Below the pieces are notes generated by a model. The model worked only from the letters and a program-made list of their open reading frames with translations, made no database searches and was not told where the DNA came from. 5,300 nt of DNA from Actinomycetota bacterium (GTDB taxonomy: Bacteria; Actinomycetota; Actinomycetes; S36-B12; UBA5976). This document shows, in pieces, positions 1 to 4,847 of this stretch. The position numbers were made by a program, and so were the translations under genes. The DNA lies in assembly GCA_017853815.1 (NCBI GenBank), contig JAFMIT010000104.1, positions 1-5,300 on the forward strand. Direction: 5' to 3'. Every line of letters starts with the position of its first letter. Positions within the stretch are counted from its first letter, which is position 1.

Positions 1-544
1 CAACCATAAAAGCGTATGTCGGAATAGCGAACGCTGCGCCAGATTCGCGAACACCGCGGAGATTGATCGCCGTAATCAAAATGATGAAACCAACTGCCCA
101 TGAGGTGGCATTCTCATGAACTCCAGGAACAGCGGAGGCAATGTTGGCCACCGCCGAAGAAATGGATACCGCGACTGTCATCACGTAGTCGATGAGCAGC
201 GCGCTCGCTACAAACACGCCTGCTCGCGGCCCAAGATTGGTGGTCACGACTTCGTAATCGCCACCTCCAGAAGGGTAGGCGTGAACGTTCTGGCGATACG
301 AAGCAACTACGACGAAAAAGACGAGTACAACCAACCCGGCAATGAGTGGCGCATAACCAAGAAAGACAGCGCCGCCGAGTGCCAAGACCATCAGGATCTC
401 TTGGGTTGCGTACGCATTTGACGACAGCGCATCCGATGCAAACACAGGAAGTGCTAAACGCTTGGGGAGCAAAGTTTCGCCAAGTTGTTCGCTGCGCATC
501 GCTCGGCCGAGCAGCGCGCGCTTGAGAACGGATACCAAACCCAC
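1..544 (-). CDS. APC-superfamily permease, KimA (YdaO)-like potassium transporter, N-terminal part
   Basis: About 181 residues are visible; the C-terminal part lies beyond base 1. Family members are membrane proteins of roughly 600 residues with about 12 helices, so this is the N-terminal third. Seen: a short amphipathic start, the motif ASDALSSNAY (residues 36-45), a hydrophobic helix at about 60-80, SYRQNVHAYPSGGGDYE (82-98), IDYVMTVAVS (118-127), another helix and NLRGVRESG (161-169). These match KimA/YdaO of Bacillus subtilis as I recall it, a K+/H+ symporter; D38, Y45, D119, T123 and S127 fall where KimA has its K+-site residues D36, Y43, D117, T121 and S125. The mycobacterial counterpart is Rv2690c. 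The start is uncertain: GTG at 544 is given; TTG at 538 would reproduce KimA numbering exactly, and ATG at 499 would cut off conserved residues. None has a clear Shine-Dalgarno site. It is divergent from two RCK genes, which supports potassium as substrate; amino-acid transport is the alternative. Confidence 0.85.
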   Translation of the reverse strand, partial: MGLVSVLKRALLGRAMRSEQLGETLLPKRLALPVFASDALSSNAYATQEILMVLALGGAVFLGYAPLIAGLVVLVFFVVVASYRQNVHAYPSGGGDYEVVTTNLGPRAGVFVASALLIDYVMTVAVSISSAVANIASAVPGVHENATSWAVGFIILITAINLRGVRESGAAFAIPTYAFMV

Positions 545-658
545 GCGGGCATCGTAGGGCTTTCGCCGTGCAATGTTGGTGAGGGGTTAACCGCGTTCAC
601 GCACGCTGTGGGACTACTCTCGGCTCGTTGTCAACAAACGTTGGGCCAGGAGGCCACT
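545..658. promoter_or_regulatory. Divergent intergenic region between the permease and the first TrkA gene
   Basis: This 114-bp gap separates two divergently transcribed genes and so must hold both promoters, unless one lies inside the opposite gene. I could not find a convincing -35/-10 pair on either strand. Partial matches are TTGTCA at 628-633 (plus) and TTGACA at 634-629 (minus), neither with a good -10 at the right distance. An 8-bp palindrome GGTTAACC lies at 585-592, which is common by chance. No c-di-AMP (ydaO) riboswitch consensus was recognised. Confidence 0.4.
648..653 (+). promoter_or_regulatory. Shine-Dalgarno AGGAGG for the first TrkA gene
   Basis: AGGAGG at 648-653 lies 5 nt before the GTG at 659. 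It decides the start: the reading frame stays open upstream to a TTG at 485, but that extension overlaps the permease, has no family-like sequence, and would put about 58 residues before the nucleotide-binding fold. Confidence 0.85.
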
Positions 659-1318
659 GTGCATGTAGTGATTATGGGCTGCGGTCGCGTCGGAAGCGCA
701 CTCGCTGAAAAGCTCGATCACGCTGGACATTCGGTTGCAGTTATTGACCAAGATGCAACCTCTTTTCGCAAACTGTCTTCGAGCTTCGCTGGCCGAACAG
801 TCACTGGAGTTGGCTTTGACCGAGATCGACTTCGCGAAGCCGGCATTGAGCGTGCAGATGCCTTCGCGGCTGTCTCGAGCGGTGACAATTCCAACATCAT
901 CAGCGCACGTGTGGCGAGAGAAACATTCTCAGTCCCGACAGTTGTCGCGCGCATCTACGATCCTCGTCGAGCAGAGATTTACCAGCGCCTCGGAATCGAA
1001 ACAGTCGCCACTGTCGCCTGGACAACTCAACAGATTATTCGCCGCATTCAGCCGATTGCCGCAGAGGAATACCGAGATAGCACCGGTAGCCTCGCACTCG
1101 CAGAGCTTCCGTTCCACGAAGCGTGGATTGGTCAGCGCGTTAGTCGCCTTGGATCTGAATCAGGCTCTCGCATCGGTTACGTCAATCGTTTTGGTGACGC
1201 CCTGCTGCCCCATAAAGATCTCGTCATCCAAGAACGCGACATCATTCACGCGATTTTTCGGCTCGACGAACAGGCCGAAGTCCAGCGCATCTTTTCTAAT
1301 CCTCCAGCAGAGCACTAG
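659..1318 (+). CDS. ceoB: TrkA/RCK-family potassium channel regulatory subunit (first of two; CeoB-like)
   Basis: A cytosolic 219-residue NAD-binding subunit that gates a potassium transporter. Seen: a Rossmann fold at the N-terminus with GCGRVG (residues 7-12) and the acidic D30 at the end of the second strand (TrkA_N/RCK_N, about 1-115), the conserved SGDNSN stretch at 74-79, then an RCK_C (TrkA_C) domain at about 140-216. Length fits single-unit TrkA proteins (mycobacterial CeoB is about 227 residues). The GTG start at 659 has a strong AGGAGG. It precedes the second RCK gene by 9 nt, so the two are co-transcribed and probably form a heteromeric ring. RCK_C domains of related proteins bind c-di-AMP; whether this one does cannot be read here. 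No TrkH/KtrB-type membrane partner is in the window; the divergent KimA-like permease is the nearest candidate. The symbol follows mycobacterial synteny. Confidence 0.93.
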   Translation: MHVVIMGCGRVGSALAEKLDHAGHSVAVIDQDATSFRKLSSSFAGRTVTGVGFDRDRLREAGIERADAFAAVSSGDNSNIISARVARETFSVPTVVARIYDPRRAEIYQRLGIETVATVAWTTQQIIRRIQPIAAEEYRDSTGSLALAELPFHEAWIGQRVSRLGSESGSRIGYVNRFGDALLPHKDLVIQERDIIHAIFRLDEQAEVQRIFSNPPAEH

Positions 1319-1321
1319 GAG
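1317..1321 (+). promoter_or_regulatory. Shine-Dalgarno AGGAG for the second TrkA gene
   Basis: AGGAG at 1317-1321 overlaps the TAG stop (1316-1318) of the preceding gene and lies 6 nt before the ATG at 1328. A ribosome terminating on the first gene is thus placed directly on the start site of the second, which points to coupled, near-equal synthesis of the two subunits. Confidence 0.8.
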
Positions 1322-1327
1322 ATCACC

Positions 1328-1987
1328 ATGAGAGTTGCCATCGCAGGTGCAGGAAAAGTGGGTCGCTCGATTGCTCGCGAGCTCACTCAAAACGGTCACG
1401 ATGTCCTGCTCATCGATAAAGATGCCGCCAATGTGCGTCCTGACGCATTCGAAGGTACGCGCGTACTGGTTGCAGATGCATGTGAAGCAGCCGCGCTGGA
1501 ACAAGCAGATTTGGCACATTGCCAGGTCATGATTGCCGCGACCGGCGATGACAAAGTGAATCTGGTCGTCTCGCTGTTGGCCAAAACTGAATACGGCGTT
1601 CCTCGTGTCGTTGCCCGCGTCAACCATCCGAAGAATGAATGGATGTTTGATGAATCGTGGGGTGTGGACGTGGCTGTTTCCACGCCGCGCATGCTCTCTG
1701 CACTCGTTGAAGAAGCCGTTACCGTCGGTGATCTTGTTCGGCTGCTCACGTTCCGATCAGGCCAGGCCGAACTCGTCGAGATGACTTTAGGTCCAAACTC
1801 TGCGGTGGTTGGTAAGCGAGTTGATGAACTGACACTTCCAAGCGATACCGCACTCGTGGCAATTCTCCGCGGACCGAGTGTGATTACGCCGAGTGCCGAT
1901 CATCGTCTCGAAATTGATGACGAATTGCTGTTTGTGGCGGCGCCAGATCAGGAAAACAAGCTCGAAGCGGTGCTCGGCTCGAACTAG
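1328..1987 (+). CDS. ceoC: TrkA/RCK-family potassium channel regulatory subunit (second of two; CeoC-like)
   Basis: A second 219-residue NAD-binding potassium-transport regulator and paralogue of the gene before it. Seen: GAGKVG (residues 7-12) with D30 as the acidic ribose-binding position, TGDDKVN (72-78) followed by the long helix, the PRVVARVNHP segment (92-101), and WGVDVAVST (111-119) closing the RCK_N domain; RCK_C follows at about 135-217 with a typical VVGKRVDEL stretch (160-168). It looks closer to the textbook TrkA pattern than its partner. The ATG start is supported by AGGAG with 6-nt spacing. The gene ends 15 nt from the convergent DUF3159 gene, with no visible terminator between. 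Likely role: pairing with the first subunit to couple NAD(H), nucleotide or c-di-AMP state to potassium uptake; the ligand is inferred from the family. Confidence 0.94.
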   Translation: MRVAIAGAGKVGRSIARELTQNGHDVLLIDKDAANVRPDAFEGTRVLVADACEAAALEQADLAHCQVMIAATGDDKVNLVVSLLAKTEYGVPRVVARVNHPKNEWMFDESWGVDVAVSTPRMLSALVEEAVTVGDLVRLLTFRSGQAELVEMTLGPNSAVVGKRVDELTLPSDTALVAILRGPSVITPSADHRLEIDDELLFVAAPDQENKLEAVLGSN

Positions 1988-2002
1988 CGACCGCTGGGCG
2001 TT

Positions 2003-2638
2003 CTACTTGGTGGCGTGTTTTGTGACAGCTCGATATGTGAGCCAAACAGTAAAGAGCCAGAGTGGCCAACCCATCAAGAGCTTGAGAGTTCCGAGCAATT
2101 CAACATTCTTGGCTTGAAACAACGTCCATTGCACAACCAGTTTGAAACTGAACATGGCGACCCACCACCACGAAACTAATCGATACAGTTTCGAAAGACC
2201 TGCATCTTGGCGCCAGCCCGTGAGGTCGCCTTTGAGGGCACCCACGACGTAACCAACGGCAGGGTGCCGAAACACGATGCTCAGCGCAATGCCTGCTGCG
2301 TAGGCAGCATTTATCCAAATGCCTGGCAAAAAGAAGTCTTCAGCCTTACCCGTGCGATTGCTAAACCACGCGGCGAAGGCGACGCCGATCAATCCACTCA
2401 GAACTTGTTGGAGCGATTTCTTTTGAAAAACGCGCACGGCTGCGAGAGTCACTGCAGCAATTCCGGCTGCCCACAGTGCCGGAGCAAGCTGCTGACCAGA
2501 CACGGTGTACGCCAGAAGAAAAAGTGCGGTCGGCAATGCCGAATCCACAACACCTTGCCATCCGCCGATGGCATTTGCGAGCAGTTTTTCAGAAGCAACA
2601 ACATCTTCTGAAAATTCGTAGGCGTCTTCGTGGTCCAT
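2003..2638 (-). CDS. DUF3159 family integral membrane protein
   Basis: A 211-residue membrane protein of unknown function, confined as far as I know to actinobacteria; the mycobacterial counterpart by position is Rv2693c. Seen: an acidic soluble N-terminus (about 1-25), then about six hydrophobic segments near residues 32-47, 52-70, 77-94, 102-123, 152-175 and 181-203. Family-typical charged or aromatic stretches lie between them: GGWQGVVDSALPT (25-37), WFSNRTGKAEDFFLPGI (91-107) and the GDLTGWR region (137-143). It is the last gene of the five-gene minus-strand operon: its ATG lies 1 nt after the TGA of the OB-fold gene and has only a weak purine-rich stretch before it, so translation is probably coupled. 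The charged loop with RTGKAEDFF is the most likely functional site, but no activity can be assigned. Its position facing the RCK genes is convergent, not operonic. Confidence 0.9.
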   Translation of the reverse strand: MDHEDAYEFSEDVVASEKLLANAIGGWQGVVDSALPTALFLLAYTVSGQQLAPALWAAGIAAVTLAAVRVFQKKSLQQVLSGLIGVAFAAWFSNRTGKAEDFFLPGIWINAAYAAGIALSIVFRHPAVGYVVGALKGDLTGWRQDAGLSKLYRLVSWWWVAMFSFKLVVQWTLFQAKNVELLGTLKLLMGWPLWLFTVWLTYRAVTKHATK

Positions 2639-2639
2639 C

Positions 2640-3008
2640 TCAGTGCCCGTTTCCGTTGGGGAGGATTGCGTAGTTGGGATTAAACATCGTCAAGTGGCCT
2701 TCGTGGTGCAGCAAGCGTCCAGTCACTGCCATCTTGGTGCCCGGAGCAATTCCACGAATTTTGCGCCGACCCATCCACACAAGCCGAATGCTTCCCGAGC
2801 CATCGAACAGGTTTGCTTCAAGCATTGGCACACGCGTCTCCGGACGGTAGACCAAGCTTTGGATAGTTCCTTTGAGCGTTTGGATCTGGCCTTGGGCCAC
2901 ATCTTCAATGACAGCAGCACCGAACTCTTCTGATTGCATACGCAACTCGATGGCATCTAGTTCTGCAGCGCTGCTCGTCAGCCGTTGCCACCACGATGAC
3001 AAACCCAC
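2640..3008 (-). CDS. OB-fold nucleic acid binding domain protein (Rv2694c-like)
   Basis: A 122-residue protein, the same length as I recall for Rv2694c. Seen: an amphipathic N-terminal segment with WWQRL (6-10), an acidic stretch, then an OB-fold of the RecG-wedge/tRNA-anticodon type at about 43-116: strand TLKGTIQSLVYRP (44-56), strand ANLFDGSGSIRLVWMGRR (65-82), PGTKMAVTGRL (89-99) and the closing HLTMFNPNY (105-113), where NPxY resembles the NPEYE end of RecG wedge domains. This suggests binding of single-stranded nucleic acid; no catalytic residues are seen. The GTG at 3008 was chosen because it comes 1 nt after the dUTPase stop, has AGG 6 nt upstream, and gives the family length; the frame stays open to 3092 but that part lies inside dut. 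It is operonic with dut and DUF3159, so a DNA-maintenance role is plausible but inferred. Confidence 0.88.
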   Translation of the reverse strand: MGLSSWWQRLTSSAAELDAIELRMQSEEFGAAVIEDVAQGQIQTLKGTIQSLVYRPETRVPMLEANLFDGSGSIRLVWMGRRKIRGIAPGTKMAVTGRLLHHEGHLTMFNPNYAILPNGNGH

Positions 3009-3009
3009 G

Positions 3010-3471
3010 TTAGACCTGAGTTCCCGCGGAGGTGCCTGTCGAACCAAACCCGCCTTCACCACGGTCACTGCCAGGCAAGAGCTCAACTTCATGGAATGTT
3101 GCGCGTTCGCAGCGTTGAATCACCAACTGCGCAATGCGATCTCCGCGCTTGATCGCGAAACTAGCGGCGCGATCGTGGTTGATCAGAATAACTTTGACTT
3201 CTCCGCGGTAGCCAGCGTCGATGGTTCCCGGAGCGTTGACCATGCTGATGCCATGCTTGAGAGCAAGGCCAGACCGGGGATGAATTAGCCCGACGTATCC
3301 AGCAGGCAGCGCGATAGCAATACCCGTGGCAACGGCACGACGCTCCCCTGGTGCAAGTTCCACGTCTTCGGTTGAGACTAAGTCGGCCCCAGCATCACCG
3401 GGGTGGGCGTATGTCGGCAGTGGGACGGCATCATCGAGACGTTGGATTAAGACATCAACGCGAGATTCCAT
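3010..3471 (-). CDS. dut: deoxyuridine 5'-triphosphate nucleotidohydrolase (dUTPase)
   Basis: Cytosolic homotrimeric enzyme that hydrolyses dUTP to dUMP and pyrophosphate, keeping uracil out of DNA and feeding thymidylate synthesis. All five signature motifs are present in the 153-residue protein: I, HPGDAGADL (23-31); II, PRSGLA (65-70); III, NAPGTIDAGYRGEV (79-92) with catalytic D85 and Y88; IV, RGDRIAQLVIQ (109-119); V, RGEGGFGSTG (137-146), the glycine-rich tail that closes over the neighbouring active site. Length matches actinobacterial Dut (about 150). The ATG at 3471 follows the DUF3093 stop by 9 nt; the only SD-like bases are AGG within that TAG stop. It is the third gene of the minus-strand operon and its TAA stop is 1 nt before the OB-fold GTG. 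The motifs are complete, so it should be active. Confidence 0.97.
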   Translation of the reverse strand: MESRVDVLIQRLDDAVPLPTYAHPGDAGADLVSTEDVELAPGERRAVATGIAIALPAGYVGLIHPRSGLALKHGISMVNAPGTIDAGYRGEVKVILINHDRAASFAIKRGDRIAQLVIQRCERATFHEVELLPGSDRGEGGFGSTGTSAGTQV

Positions 3472-3480
3472 AGCGGCAGC

Positions 3481-3927
3481 CTAGACCGAGATGTTGTGGT
3501 CAGTCAGCGCCCGTGCCAGCGCCTGTGGGGACTTGCATCCAATTACCCACGCACGAAATGGGTCGTTGTCGTCGAGGATTTCAACGACAACTCCGCCTCG
3601 GCGAGTCGATGTGAAAGTCAGGACGTCGGTGAGTTGGGCACCGGCGCGAATACGTTGCAGAAACGCTGCCTCATCAAGCGCGGTGACGTGACCAATGAAC
3701 TTGCGCTCAATTGTCATTTTGCCGACAACAAGAACCGTATCGTCAACAAGAATGTCGGATCGGGCCCGCAGCCACGCGAAGACAGCGATACCCGACAGAG
3801 TGAGACCGAGCGTTGCTCCAACAAGGTTTGACACAGCTGCGGCGTATGCGACACCAAGGGTGCTCGTCATGAGCAGAGCGAAAAGCAGTATCCAGACTGG
3901 TTGAAAACGGCGTTCGCTAAAGAGCAC
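3481..3927 (-). CDS. DUF3093 family membrane protein
   Basis: A 148-residue protein of unknown function from an actinobacterial family (Rv2698-like). Seen: a short N-terminus FSERRF (3-8), two adjacent hydrophobic helices at about 10-30 and 34-53 forming a hairpin in the membrane, then a soluble domain (about 55-148) with the family pattern: ILVDDTVLVVGKMTIERKF (59-77), LDEAAF (84-89), the basic STRRGGVVVEI run (107-117) and DPFRAWVIGCKSP (122-134) near the C-terminus. The fold recalls small PH-like membrane-tethered domains, but I would not assign one. It starts at GTG 3927, 3 nt after the DUF4193 stop, without a visible SD; translational coupling is likely. It is followed 9 nt later by dut. 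From memory, in M. tuberculosis the equivalent gene lies on the opposite strand from dut; here it is co-directional. Confidence 0.85.
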   Translation of the reverse strand: MLFSERRFQPVWILLFALLMTSTLGVAYAAAVSNLVGATLGLTLSGIAVFAWLRARSDILVDDTVLVVGKMTIERKFIGHVTALDEAAFLQRIRAGAQLTDVLTFTSTRRGGVVVEILDDNDPFRAWVIGCKSPQALARALTDHNISV

Positions 3928-3930
3928 GCG

Positions 3931-4227
3931 CTAGTCGCACTCTTTGCAGACTGGCTCGCCGCGAACTTCCTTGGCGAACTGTGATCGATGGTGCACGAGG
4001 AAGCACCGCGAACAGGTGAACTCATCTCGCTGCTTTGGAAGCACGCGAACGGTAAGACTTTCTTCAGAAAGATCCGCTCCCGGGAGTTCCAATGTTTCTG
4101 CCAATTCCGCCTCGTCGATGTCGACCGCGGCATTCGCTTTGTCCGCACGGCGGGCTTTGAGTTCCTCTAGGGAATCCTCGGCAAGCTCTTCGTCGGTCTT
4201 CCTCGGGGCGTCATAATCAGTTGCCAC
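3931..4227 (-). CDS. DUF4193 family zinc-ribbon-like protein
   Basis: A 98-residue, very acidic cytosolic protein, highly conserved across actinobacteria but of unknown function (Rv2699c-like). Seen: the family-defining start MATDYDAPRKTDEE (1-14), an acidic helical region SLEELKARRADK (19-30), ELPGADLSEESL (47-58), then a C-terminal four-cysteine cluster: C72-x2-C75 and C94-x2-C97, flanked by HHRSQ (79-83). The two CxxC knuckles are typical of a zinc ribbon, so metal binding is expected. RNA-polymerase or nucleic-acid contact is a possible role but only a guess. It begins at GTG 4227 with AAAGGAAAG upstream, and is the first gene of the five-gene operon, so the operon promoter should lie just beyond 4227. 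Family length is about 98-100 residues, so it is intact. Confidence 0.93.
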   Translation of the reverse strand: MATDYDAPRKTDEELAEDSLEELKARRADKANAAVDIDEAELAETLELPGADLSEESLTVRVLPKQRDEFTCSRCFLVHHRSQFAKEVRGEPVCKECD

Positions 4228-4328
4228 GTGGCTTTCCTTTCTGCTCAGAGCCCTCTTCGGGGACTATTGGGCGCGAATTGTGCCTCATGACCGTGACGAA
4301 TCCGCCACCGACACGGTTTGATAGCCCA
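4228..4328. promoter_or_regulatory. Divergent intergenic region between DUF4193 and the carbonic-anhydrase-like gene
   Basis: Up to 101 bp (59 bp if the plus gene starts at 4287) must carry the promoter of the five-gene minus operon and that of the plus-strand gene. No clear sigma-A promoter is visible. The best plus candidate is TTTCTG (4238-4243), 18 nt, GACTAT (4262-4267), which is weak; on the minus strand CACAAT (4284-4279) resembles a -10 without a good -35. A 10-bp palindrome GCCACGTGGC (4223-4232) covers the DUF4193 start codon. Confidence 0.4.
4232..4240 (-). promoter_or_regulatory. Shine-Dalgarno AAAGGAAAG for the DUF4193 gene
   Basis: Read on the minus strand, AAAGGAAAG (4240-4232) holds AGGA at 4238-4235, 7 nt before the GTG start at 4227. 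It is the only good ribosome binding site in the minus-strand operon; the four downstream genes have weak or no SD and very short gaps, fitting coupled translation from this entry point. Confidence 0.7.
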
Positions 4329-4337
4329 ATGGCTATC
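4320..4337 (+). repeat. Inverted repeat / RNA hairpin over a start codon of the carbonic-anhydrase-like gene
   Basis: GATAGCC (4320-4326) and GGCTATC (4331-4337) are perfect 7-base inverted arms around a 4-nt loop CAAT (4327-4330). The candidate ATG at 4329-4331 sits in the loop and the first base of the right arm. In mRNA it would form a stable short hairpin exactly at this start; as DNA it could be a protein site. Chance occurrence cannot be excluded. Confidence 0.5.
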
Positions 4338-4847
4338 TATGCACTAGGCGAACTTGTACCGACGATCCATCCTGAAGCCTTCGTTCACCCGGACGCCGTG
4401 ATCATCGGTGATGTGACAATCGGCGCCCAATCATCGGTCTGGCCAAGCGCGGTTCTGCGAGGAGACCACGGCCGAATCGTGGTCGGAGAGCAAACGTCGA
4501 TCCAGGACGGGTCTGTCATTCACTGCACCAAAGAGCATCACACGCTCATTGGAAGTCGCTGCGTCGTTGGACACAACGCCCATATCGAAGGTGCCACGCT
4601 GCACGACGACGTTTTGGTGGGATCGGGTTCGGTGCTGCTCCACCGAGTCGTCGTCCATTCCCGAGCTTTGGTCGCGGCCGGAGCCGTGCTGATTAACGAC
4701 ACAGTCGTACCTGGCCATGCTCTTGCGATGGGAGTGCCTGCCAAGATTCGCGAGAATGCGGTCGAAGACGGCGCCTTCGATTGGAATGTCCAGATGTACG
4801 TCTACAACGCGAGTTGGTACAAAAAGGAATTGCGCCGTCTGGATTAG
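4329..4847 (+). CDS. gamma-class carbonic anhydrase-like left-handed beta-helix protein
   Basis: A 172-residue protein built of hexapeptide repeats (about residues 12-140) that should form a trimeric left-handed beta-helix, followed by a C-terminal helix ending ELRRLD. Seen: VIIGDVTIGAQSSVWPSAVLRGD (24-46) with R44 and D46 of the gamma-CA active site, TSIQDGSVIHCT (56-67) with Q59 and ligand H65, VVGHNAHIEGAT (79-90) with ligand H82, and the GVPAKIREN close (135-143). The usual third metal ligand, five residues after H82, is E87 here, with H85 nearby. Carbonic anhydrase (CO2 hydration) or a related hydrolase/scaffold role is therefore uncertain. The start at 4329 gives the family-like MAIYALGELVP; ATG 4287 would add 14 residues. 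Neither has an SD, and a hairpin covers 4329. It is divergent from DUF4193 and overlaps the suhB stop by 4 nt. It sits where M. tuberculosis has cei (Rv2700), from memory. Confidence 0.9.
   Translation: MAIYALGELVPTIHPEAFVHPDAVIIGDVTIGAQSSVWPSAVLRGDHGRIVVGEQTSIQDGSVIHCTKEHHTLIGSRCVVGHNAHIEGATLHDDVLVGSGSVLLHRVVVHSRALVAAGAVLINDTVVPGHALAMGVPAKIRENAVEDGAFDWNVQMYVYNASWYKKELRRLD

Noticed and set aside
116..421. 101-residue plus-strand frame at the left edge
   Set aside because: It is antisense to the KimA-like permease, whose frame matches family motifs throughout.
585..592. GGTTAACC palindrome as operator
   Set aside because: 8-bp palindromes are expected about 20 times in this length and the flanks do not extend it.
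485..658. Upstream extension of the first TrkA frame to a TTG at 485
   Set aside because: It overlaps the divergent permease, adds about 58 residues before a Rossmann fold that normally starts the protein, and the GTG at 659 has a perfect AGGAGG.
545..658. Possible c-di-AMP (ydaO-type) riboswitch before the KimA-like gene
   Set aside because: Considered because KimA in Bacillus is under such control, but the conserved elements were not recognisable and the space is barely sufficient.
735..1331. 198-residue plus-strand frame overlapping the first TrkA gene
   Set aside because: It lies in another frame of a clear RCK gene, with low-complexity S/R/L-rich sequence and no family match: a shadow.
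1986..2004. Terminator hairpin between the convergent TrkA and DUF3159 genes
   Set aside because: Only a 4-bp AGCG/CGCT arm pair with a 2-nt loop and no T-run on either side.
3009..3092. Longer OB-fold protein starting at 3092
   Set aside because: The added residues lie wholly inside dut and show no family-like sequence; GTG 3008 gives the usual 122 residues and a 1-nt junction.
2872..3288. 138-residue plus-strand frame opposite dut and the OB-fold gene
   Set aside because: Antisense shadow of two well-supported genes.
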